A stretch of DNA of 14,283 nucleotides from Phlegmacium glaucopus (taxonomy: Eukaryota; Basidiomycota; Agaricomycetes; Agaricales; Cortinariaceae), in assembly GCA_015039465.1 (NCBI GenBank), contig MU130381.1:323852-338134 (forward strand). The letters are read 5' to 3'. Of the stretch, positions 1 through 6,775 are shown in pieces (the stretch's first letter is position 1; each line of letters begins with the position of its first letter). A program made the position numbers and the translations under genes. The notes under the pieces are model-generated. The model made no database searches. It saw nothing but the letters and a program-made list of their open reading frames with translations, and had not been told where the DNA came from.

Positions 1-21
1 TTTTTTTTCTACTTAAACAAT

Positions 22-171
22 TTATAACCCAATTCTGACTTGAATACAATCTGTTAAGGGCAAATTGATAACAATCACACTTTCTAAATCATCATCAATT
101 GTGCCTGTCGTCATTTCTTCTCCCTTCACATGCCAATTCAACATCTTGACCCCAACGAACATCATTTGTTT
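22..171 (-). other. Candidate extra terminal exon upstream of the window edge
   Basis: After an acceptor ending GATAG (AG at 172-173), the minus strand is open to TAA at 22-24. The reading contains MMFVGVKMLNWHVKGEE and ends VINLPLTDCIQVRIGL. The preceding 55-nt stretch (172-226) starts GTAAAC, so it looks like an intron. A second frame of the same exon is also open and ends at 95-97. This may be an alternative 3' end of the gene at 241-1489 or a separate gene remnant. A long plus-strand ORF across 65-508 overlaps it and cannot be excluded, but it lacks supporting splice or promoter signals. Confidence 0.25.
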
Positions 172-240
172 CTATCCCAAACTTCTTTCACGACGAGAAA
201 CTGCTCGTGGCATGTCTACCGTTTACCTTTCAGAGTTTGG

Positions 241-1489
241 TCAGCTCGTGAGGAGGGGTATTCGCTGCCTTGGACCCAACACACCCCAGGAGACTGCATG
301 TGGAATCGCGTGTTTACCCTTGTGGAGACGAACGGAAGGGTTAGAACGAGTGGCAGTGATGCATTGGGGAGGGTATAGCAACAGTCCCATTCGTGATTAC
401 TCACGTTCTTTCACCGAGGAAATTGGGTCTTCAAATTTTAAGTGGAGGTTGGGTGAACGCTGCTTCAATACTAAATGTCCCAATAGCACCAATCTTAGCT
501 TAATCTAAGTTATCATTATTGATCATAATCTTATATTGTTTTAACTCATAACATTGACGGAAAAAAAAGAAAACTGCTTTTATGAACATATGTCTACCCT
601 TGGCGTTAACATGCTGCATTGCTTGATAATGTCTTGGACATATTCGGTATCATCACGTTCGTCGCCAGTGAAAGCACGAAGACTATAAGTCTCAATCCAA
701 TATGTCTGACTCAGATACACCTTCAGTCGAGAACATCTGAAAAAAAATAAAAATAGAAACAAACATACCCTTGAAAATGAAGATGGACCGCGACCGACAT
801 CTAAACAACAAAGCTCAATGACGGCAATGACCAAAGATCCAATATCTGACGTTGTCAGATAACAATTCGCAATGTTGGTTCTTCCATATGCTTTTAAGTA
901 CAACTGATCATTTGAGGCGCGCCACTTTATATGCTGCAAAACTTCACTATTAATACATTGAATTTATAACTTATGGGGGTAACAAGCGCTTGCCTGAGTT
1001 TTGACTGCACAATCCATTCCATCGTCCTCTTCTATTTTTTCCAACGTGGCCAACTGTGACAGAAACATGCCTGCAAGTGATGACGATGACTCCATTGGAC
1101 CAAGGTTAATTGATAGACAACGACCAAACTCATCACAAAAAAAAATCAGTAAAGAAGTCTAAATCTTTTCAACAACATAAATCACCATTTCTTCCATGAC
1201 TCTGAAAGCCATGAGTTGCCTAATGACGATAAAATGATATGGCGTTCCTTCTGTTACAACAATAAGTCTTGTCTAAGCCGCACCAACAGCCTGATGCAAA
1301 ATCACTATGAGTGAACACTTCCAACATGGAAATGTGACTCATCCATTAGCAGAGCTGTTGCAACAGGCTTCAGACTGGTGGGATAACACAAGGAACGCAA
1401 TATCACTGCAACAACATAGACATAACAAAAGCTCAGATAACTTCTTCAAAGATAGAAAAACTTACAGCATAAAAGCCCAAGGGATAACG
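241..1489 (-). CDS. Unrecognised multi-exon gene (six phase-consistent exons, 5' end unresolved)
   Basis: I do not recognise the product. Read on the minus strand, these exons join in phase: 1272-1177 (32 codons), 1128-994 (45), 933-769 (55), 720-598 (41), 504-405, and 293-241 ending in TGA. Recognisable stretches are VTEGTPYHFIVIRQL, LAGMFLSQLATLEKIEEDDG, HIKWRASNDQLYLKAYGRTN and FTGDERDDTEYVQDIIKQ. Intron marks include a GC-AG intron (CAG|GCAAGC to TTTTGCAG, 934-993) and GTATGT, GTGAGT and GTAAGT donors. Further 5', an exon near 1405-1315 and a 24-nt micro-exon at 1489-1466 are bounded by good splice sites, but I could not join them with certainty and found no start codon. The 3' end is also open: a possible alternative terminal exon lies at 171-22. 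The 737-768 stretch could be a 32-nt intron, but a 48-nt intron (721-768) keeps the frame better. The gene may be intact or decaying; no domain, signal peptide or clear membrane segment is evident. Confidence 0.45.
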
Positions 1490-1630
1490 CTGAAGAAAAT
1501 AAAAAAGGGATGTATGATCTAAGATCAATCAAAAAGAGACAAGGAATGCCTGTGATAATATTAAACTTGACATACAAATGTTATCTATCCTATCTTATCA
1601 TGATCAACAGCAAAACAAAAAAAAAAAAAA

Positions 1631-1631
<1 letters not shown>

Positions 1632-1675
<44 letters not shown>
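1632..1675. repeat. Poly(A) homopolymer, 44 A
   Basis: There is an uninterrupted run of 44 adenines, preceded from about 1612 by further A-rich sequence broken by single C residues. I see no duplicated flanks that would mark a retroposed transcript tail. It is best called a simple repeat, and its exact length may be affected by assembly. Confidence 0.9.
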
Positions 1676-1679
<4 letters not shown>

Positions 1680-2149
1680 GTCCATAGGCTTGCATATTTG
1701 ATCGTGGCAATGTTTATCTTTGCATTCATCAAAATGCTAGAAAAGAAAACAGATGGAATCGATCAAGTTATCGAACGGGGATATCCTATTTATTCATGTA
1801 TGAATTGAGGGATAATCACCCGCAACTACGGGCCATTTTGGGCCCGCAGATATAGAATAATAAATCATAAACAGACCACAAACAAGACATGAGTATATGG
1901 ACGCAGACGTCAAAGACCGATGTCTTGCAAAATCGGTCACTTCCACGATGTTCCATTAAAAATTTACAACGCACGTGTCGTCAGCACAGCCGAGAAAATG
2001 CGACCATCGGTGGAGAGTCACATTTTTTTTCGATCCTTTCTTTATCGAGAACGGGTGAAGGAGCCGTTCGACAGAATGCATGGCTTTTCGATCATAAGCC
2101 AAACTACAATGAAGCTGGGATGAAAACACACTGGCACCACATAAGAACA
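1676..2149. other. Intergenic region upstream of the 2220 gene
   Basis: No gene is supported here; the short open frames lack splice or start signals. A short GC-rich patch at about 1819-1850 (CCCGCA, GGGCC, GGGCCCGC) resembles the subterminal sequence of the hAT-like element at 4343, but no terminal repeats were found. Small inverted repeats occur at 1915-1938 (GACCGA/TCGGTC) and 2049-2069 (GAACGG/CCGTTC). Confidence 0.5.
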
Positions 2150-2156
2150 TATATAA
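2150..2156 (+). promoter_or_regulatory. TATA box of the 2220 gene
   Basis: TATATAA lies 63 nt before the proposed ATG. A pyrimidine-rich stretch at about 2195-2212 follows, as is common around fungal transcription starts. The spacing fits a start of transcription near 2180-2190 and a short leader. Confidence 0.6.
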
Positions 2157-2219
2157 TCGAATCGAGGTTACCTTTTCTTTTAAAAAAATACCCCAGCTTT
2201 GTCTCCCCCCCCAATCAAG

Positions 2220-3570
2220 ATGAATAATACTCAAGGGTACGTCCTTACAACCTTTGAGCAGTGAGTAGCGTCTCAATGTTCCAAAGCATGCAGTCAATTT
2301 CCCACGAGTCCGACTTTAGCGCCCCATGGATGCGAACGAGCTTGCTAAACACACCCACCTACATCGCTTCCAGCAATTTCAATTGTGAAGTGGTCTGGAC
2401 GAAGACAGGCAACATGAACGAACTGAAAACTGCTTCTCACGATAACGAAGACGCTCCCTCAGTTCGAGCAACATGTGCGGTGGTTGGCATCGTGTCTGAA
2501 GATCAACTTTTCTTAGACGCCCACGGTAACTTCAATCCTAATTTTGATAAATCGGGGCTACAGGCATGCAAAGCACAATTTCAACTCATATCCCCCGACC
2601 ATCACGCAGATTTCAAGTCGGACTTCACACTTGGGATCGAAAACATCGAAAATCTTCAGATCAAGGCAGTGACCGAGGGAGCTCCACCCCAATACTTTAT
2701 CGTCTTAGATGGTACCAATAAAGAAAAAGCATTCAGATTCTCCTGGCCTCTGTTTGAGAAGAGGGTGAGCTGTTATATTTCTAAGAATTCATATTCCCGA
2801 GTCTGACTGAGATCATACAGACCATCGCGTATGATTGTACGTACGCTAACTCTTGGAAGGTTCAAGAACTCACCACATCTTTTCAAGCCACGGATGATGA
2901 AGACTGGTCGAACGGATACCCAATCAATGAGAAGTTCCAGGGGACGTTTGAAAGCATCATCAAAAAATGGCGAGCAAACCCCTTACCTGCGTTTGATGTT
3001 CGAGGGAACTTCATAAAGGTACATGACCTAGAACTCTCACTCAGGGGATCGCTTGTACTTGTACATTTCCAGTTGAGACACTACGCCATCAGAGATAAGC
3101 AAAGTAATGGAGTAGCTGGAAACACCTTTTCCGCGACCGCCACACAAGTACAAGTCCTCCAACCTGCGATGAAACGTGCCCCTTCCCCCTACAAGAGTCT
3201 GCTGCTCAAGGGTCCGACGTTCCTTCCCCAGTCACCCAGCAAAATAAACAACCAAAAAGGAGCTGTCAATGCATTCCACCCGGGCGGTACATACATATCT
3301 ATTTACTTCCTTGCAATATTAATCTTAATGTTCACAGCAGTCGCGAATGCATCAAATGTCGACCTCGCAACCAGTGTAAATACCGAAAAAAATCCATTGA
3401 ATTCCACCTCTAGACACGTCCTTGCCCTTGAAGATGTCCCATCGCACAAGTTGTCAAAGGCAGAAGGGAAAAAGAGAGCTGTCGATGAAGATGAAGACGC
3501 TACCGCAACCGAGGGAGAGACTTCGATCATCGAAGGACCACTTAAAAAGAAGAAGAAACAAAATAAATAG
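2220..3570 (+). CDS. Unrecognised spliced gene, ~397 aa, probable nuclear protein
   Basis: I do not recognise the family with certainty. Proposed exons are 2220-2236, 2287-2764, 2821-3286 and 3338-3570; all phases agree and give 397 codons plus TAG. The start ATG at 2220 follows a TATA box and CT-rich leader. Intron 1 (GTACGT...AAAG, 50 nt) removes the alternative ATG at 2276, which would otherwise be used. Intron 2 is 2765-2820 (GTGAGC...ACAG). Intron 3 (3287-3337, GTACAT...TTCACAG) is 51 nt and in frame; if retained it adds a false membrane-like segment (YISIYFLAILILMF). The protein has a mixed alpha/beta-looking body (CAVVGIVSEDQLFLD; PAFDVRGNFIK; GSLVLVHFQLRHYAIRDK), then a low-complexity tail with an acidic patch (DEDEDA) and lysine clusters (GKKRA; PLKKKKKQNK) typical of nuclear localisation. 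The alternating strand pattern could suit an OB-like fold, which is speculative. I see no damage in this gene. Confidence 0.75.
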
Positions 3571-3931
3571 TAAGTGTTTCTAAACCGGGTTCATTCTTCG
3601 AATAGCTACTAACTCGTCATAACTTTCAATTGCGATAGAACATCTACGTTATCTTTTGTGGTACGTGTGTCAACTTCTCTGCATCGAAGGGCTGCTGACT
3701 AGCATTCAAAGGTTTCAATGACATTAGATTTTCCTAGTGTCTCGTTTTATATATATTGTACTATGAACAGCGATTGCAATAGCTACAAAAGCTAGTCAAA
3801 GAGTGATACTTTATAGTTTCCCTTATTTATTTAAATTTTATTTCATTGTAACAAAAAAAAATTAAAAGTGAACCGTCAGCAAGGTAATTTGTCGACAGAG
3901 TCGACCGCTAGTCGTTTAATACATCCAGAAT
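3571..3931. other. Convergent intergenic region
   Basis: This holds the 3' flank of the plus-strand gene ending at 3570 and the far 3' flank of the minus-strand helicase relic. It is AT-rich, with TATATATATT near 3750. No gene, RNA or repeat is supported. A small inverted repeat (GTCGAC twice) lies at about 3891-3905. Confidence 0.5.
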
Positions 3932-4334
3932 CTAGCATTTTTGGCCAATATGAACTTCATCAACAGCCATCGCAAACAATCGGGAGTGAAAATTCTTGCT
4001 TCCAATTAAATTCCCAAATCCTGGTGACACTAGCATTGTTCACAGCCTTTGCTGTTAATCCGAGCTTCTGCATTTTGTTTTCCTGGTCAAAAATACTTAT
4101 ATTACAATGTAATCATTCCCAAGATTTGTATTCAGACCAGACCTGATCCTCCTCAAGTGCAGTTGTAGGATATATGACCAAAATAGCAGGATCCTTGGGA
4201 AATGTGACAGATGGGCAGAGGTCAGGGGCTTCTAAAATAACCAAAATTACATGCATGAGCATATAAATATATGCTGATTTCCTAGATCCAGTTGCTGATA
4301 TTGTGAGCATGTTGATTCCATCAAGAACAGCAGT

Positions 4335-4342
4335 AATGCCAC
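4335..4342. repeat. Left target-site duplication of the hAT-like element
   Basis: AATGCCAC here pairs with AATGCTAC at 4660-4667. The length of eight is characteristic of hAT transposition. The single C/T difference indicates decay since insertion. Confidence 0.8.
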
Positions 4343-4659
4343 TAGGGATTGTCACGGGTAACCCGCAGGTAACTCGGCAGAAACCCTTACCCCACCCGCA
4401 GGGACCCATACCCACTGACCCCACGGGTTTATCCGTCAAAACGAGCCCAAAAACACCCAAAACGGCCCAGAAATAAGGGAGATATGTGCTAAATGATAGT
4501 TATTATCATTTTGGTCATATCTCCTTCAATTCTTATCTGTTTTGAATGATCTAGGGCTCGTGCTGTAGGTGGCGGGTAAAGGAATCCGTACCCGTACCCA
4601 TACCCCACTGTACCCTACCTGCCAACCCGCAGGGGTTGAAAAACCCATGACAAACCCTA
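4343..4659. mobile_element. hAT-like non-autonomous element (317 bp) with 8-bp target duplication
   Basis: Terminal inverted repeats TAGGGATTGTCACGGGT (4343-4359) and the inverse of TAGGGTTTGTCATGGGT (4643-4659) match at 15 of 17 positions. They are flanked by AATGCCAC (4335-4342) and AATGCTAC (4660-4667), an 8-bp duplication with one mismatch. Excising the element joins two halves of a helicase Q motif in frame, which independently confirms the boundaries. The subterminal regions carry repeated CCCGC and GTACCC/TACCC units, as is common in hAT elements. It has no transposase, so it would have moved using one supplied in trans. Confidence 0.85.
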
Positions 4660-5060
4660 AATGCTACTAAGCTGATAGTCATGAGGGGAAAATGGGAGGT
4701 GTCTGGGCATAATTTTGCAGCAGAGTTCCCATCCCTCAGGGGAGCTGAATTTATATATCGAGTTTTCAGTGGTTTCAGCCATTGAGACTGCTCACTGGAG
4801 GGATAATCACATTCACTCATTAGGACACAACACGGTTGTGGGAACAACATGTGATGCAAAAATGTTACGCCCATCAGAGTGGCATGTTTAAAATCAGACT
4901 AAGCTCCAACCAGTTTGATCCAAGAGTCTTAGTTCAATTCTCTGCCCCCTATTGAGCTATTATTCTTTGGACATGCATTGAAAAGGAAGCATGAAGATCC
5001 CAAGCCATTCACTGCTGGCTTTCTTTGCAATCTTATCTGGACAACAACTGGTTAAGACTC

Positions 5061-6209
5061 TGTTATAATCTTTACACCCTAGACACTAGATAATAATGTG
5101 ATACTAGGTACAGTAAGTTTAAGTAGATGAAGAATAGAATGAGACCTCATACCTCAGTCACTTGATACAACAACTGAGGTACATCTATGTAGATATAATG
5201 TATTTATATGAGGACGGCACAATGGGTGTGGCCACTCTGTGGCATGTCATCCACTCCGCTTTGTTCAAGGTGGCCTTTCTTATTTTGGTCGCGGTGATGT
5301 ACCTGTGGTGGGATCAGACCGCAAGTAGTAACATAGTTCAGAGGGGTTAATGTAGTTTTCCTCGATAGAATTTGAAGAGAAGTTCACGGTATTGAAATAT
5401 GCAAGAAGAATAGGTCGCGAAGATAGTGAAGTTCGCAAACGAGAACGCAGTGCACAAAGTAGCTTAAAGAATGAGACTATTGACTTAGAACGTTGCTGCA
5501 AAGTTTATGGGATCAAAACTCTGGCCATCTCTTGTTCCCCGTGCCTCCTACTTGCTACGGATACTTAATACAAGAGTTGTAAACTAACCAGGTGCGGATA
5601 TGCGAAACAGTAATGTAAAATTGAGCTAATGTGAAGTCACATTGACCCAGTAGTTTGGTAACGAAGGAATAGGAGACAAAGTAAAAATAAAGATGATGAG
5701 TAAGGAGGTCAGTTGAATGACCTCCTGTTTTGAAAGAATGATAAATATATATATATGGGAAGATGAAAGAAAGTAAATGCAAGACAACACGGACCATAAT
5801 AAAACCAATGCAAGGATGCACGGAGAGGTAAGGAACGCGTGTGCGAACCGTGAAAGACCGCGAGATTAGAGAGTTGCTGTGCGAAGGTATGGTTGCGAAG
5901 GGATCAAATGGTTAAGTCCAATATTGACTGAGAGAACTGAAGATATGTCGAAGTATGAAGTGCGAAGAGGAATGGGGATGCCTTGGATAGTTGTGAAGGT
6001 CGTAGAAGTGATGTGCGAAGGTTATGCGAGTACTATATCATGTTATGTGAGGTGCGAAGGATGTGCGAGAACCGTGAGTGAGAGTGCAAATGAAGTCGGT
6101 ACCCGCGAGGCATCCGCATGTACTGTGAAGTTGTTAAATTGCAAAAATAACCTGTTTACAAACCTAGAGGCTATATGGGTCCTATCAGCGGTGGCCTCAA
6201 CTCTCAACA
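5061..6209 (-). mobile_element. Solo LTR of a copia-type element (minus orientation), itself interrupted
   Basis: The outer parts 5061-5294 and 6188-6209 match, in inverted orientation, the 5' LTR at 6372-6643. The minus-strand start TGTTGAGAGTTGAGGCCACC is identical to the plus LTR start, and the central stretch around ACTTAAACTTACTGTACCTA is shared. The end reads TTATAACA on the minus strand, so the LTR has TG...CA termini. Flanks GACTC at 5056-5060 and 6210-6214 form a perfect 5-bp duplication. No internal retroelement sequence remains, so it is a solo LTR formed by recombination. Without the nested insertion it is about 255 bp, close to the 272 bp of its relative. Confidence 0.85.
5295..6187. 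mobile_element. Nested LTR-like insertion (~893 bp) inside the solo LTR
   Basis: GCGGT occurs at both junctions (5291-5295 and 6188-6192). Comparing with the uninterrupted LTR at 6372 shows that the sequence between is inserted: TTGGTC-GCGGT-GGCCTC aligns to TTGGTC-ATGGT-GGCCTC. The insertion starts TGATGTACC and ends CCTATCA, so TGAT...ATCA termini with a 4-bp (or 5-bp) duplication are possible. It holds no credible gene. It contains many TGCGAAG-type motifs (about 5830-6080), an 8-bp-arm hairpin at 5704-5725 (GGAGGTCA/TGACCTCC) and AT-rich sequence near 5740-5758. Length and ends suit a solo LTR of another family; orientation is unknown. Confidence 0.65.
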
Positions 6210-6371
6210 GACTCTGCTGCCAAATTTATCTTGGATATGGCGTGGCATGAGCATCTGACACCTCAAGATCTCAAACCGCTGACTGAAAAGCTTCCAGCAT
6301 TTGCTAGCCCTGAATGGGAGAAGGTTGCAACCACATTCGGCCTGGATCCTACCATTGACAAATATCAATTG

Positions 6372-6643
6372 TGTTGAGAGTTGAGGCCACCATGACCAAA
6401 GTAGGAGAGGCCACCTCAAACAAAGCAGAGTGGGCGACGTGCCACAAAGCGGCTGCACTCATTGTACCGTCTACATATAAATACCTTATACCTACGTACA
6501 CATACAGGTCTTACCCTATTCTTTATTTACTTAAACTTACTGTACCTAGTGTTATGCTATCATCTAGGTACAGTGGACAATATATAGTCATTGTAACAAG
6601 TGACTGAGTGTTACATTATCATCTAGGGTCTAATATTTTAACA
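6372..6643 (+). repeat. 5' LTR of the truncated copia element
   Basis: It starts TGTTGAGAG and ends TTTTAACA. It is defined by inverted similarity to the solo LTR at 5061-6209 over its whole length. A TATA-like ATATAAATA at about 6474-6483 lies in the likely U3/R region. The ATCATCTAGG motif occurs twice (about 6560 and 6620), which suggests a small internal duplication. Confidence 0.8.
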
Positions 6644-6654
6644 GGTTATGGGCC
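6644..6654 (+). promoter_or_regulatory. Primer-binding site, initiator tRNA-Met anticodon-arm type
   Basis: GGTTATGGGCC directly follows the LTR end ACA. Its complement GGCCCATAACC corresponds to the anticodon stem-loop of eukaryotic initiator tRNA-Met. Drosophila copia and yeast Ty5 are known to prime from a half-molecule of this tRNA cut in the anticodon loop. The usual 3'-CCA-end match (TGG) is not present, which supports the half-tRNA mode. Confidence 0.7.
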
Positions 6655-6775
6655 TATCGGAATCAGATACCCTCCTATTTTAGAAGACCGACTCATTTTT
6701 TTTGTTCTACATGCGTCTGTCAACACGCACCCATCGTACTCATTTGCTGATAATTTTTCTTGACACCCTTGCGCT

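Larger units (their letters stand above)
3932..4782 (-). pseudogene. DEAD/DEAH (RecQ-like) helicase pseudogene, 5' part, split by a hAT-like element
   Basis: This relic encodes the N-terminal part of a superfamily 2 ATP-dependent helicase. From ATG 4782 the reading begins MAETTENSIYKFSSPEGWE and reaches a Q motif (SPHDYQLSGI) interrupted by the element at 4343-4659. Removing the element and one target copy restores the frame exactly. Then come AVLDGINMLTI, motif I as ATGSRKS (the family consensus is TGSGKS, so the invariant glycine is arginine), and motif Ia YPTTALEEDQ. A 60-nt intron (4083-4142, GTCTGG...ACCAG) leads to ENKMQKLGLTAKAVNNASV. Motif II (AMAVDEVH) follows, but in a different frame and after far too few residues, so an internal deletion and frameshift are likely. 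A TAG at 3932-3934 ends it. The helicase C-terminal domain is absent. The product cannot be functional. Confidence 0.85.
4933..6371 (+). pseudogene. Relic exon of an unrecognised gene, interrupted by LTR insertions
   Basis: Two plus-strand pieces, 4933-5060 and 6215-6371, become one open reading once the solo LTR and one GACTC copy are removed. The first begins after an acceptor-like CTTAG and reads LPPIELLFFGHALKRKHEDP and GFLCNLIWTTTG. A TAA at 5053-5055 interrupts it, one C-to-T change from CAA. The second continues DSAAKFILDMAWHEHLTPQD, ASPEWEKVATTFGLDPTIDK. It stops where the second copia LTR begins at 6372. Strong codon-like composition and continuity across the insertion show this was coding, but I do not recognise the protein. 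It could be a fragment of another mobile element's gene or a host gene. Confidence 0.6.

Noticed and set aside
65..508. A 147-residue plus-strand ORF
   Set aside because: It has no promoter, splice or family support, and it opposes a minus-strand reading with several consistent splice sites. It could not be fully excluded.
580..939. A single 119-residue minus-strand ORF
   Set aside because: It reads through a T-rich stretch with GTATGT and poly-pyrimidine signals, and it fits better as two exons (933-769 and 720-598) of a longer spliced gene.
1612..1675. The poly(A) tract as the tail of a retroposed transcript or SINE
   Set aside because: No flanking duplication and no recognisable retroposed body were found upstream.
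1230..2720. Homology between the minus gene at 241-1489 and the plus gene at 2220-3570 based on shared VTEG...FIV motifs
   Set aside because: Both contain VTEG followed by an FIV-like stretch, but the surrounding residues do not align.
5555..5821. A hydrophobic minus-strand ORF inside the nested LTR-like insertion
   Set aside because: The hydrophobicity comes from AT-rich, T-biased sequence; there are no start, splice or family signals.
5879..6250. A 123-residue plus-strand ORF in the nested insertion
   Set aside because: It is made of repeated TGCGAAG-type motifs and crosses the right junction of the insertion into the solo LTR, so it cannot be a real gene.
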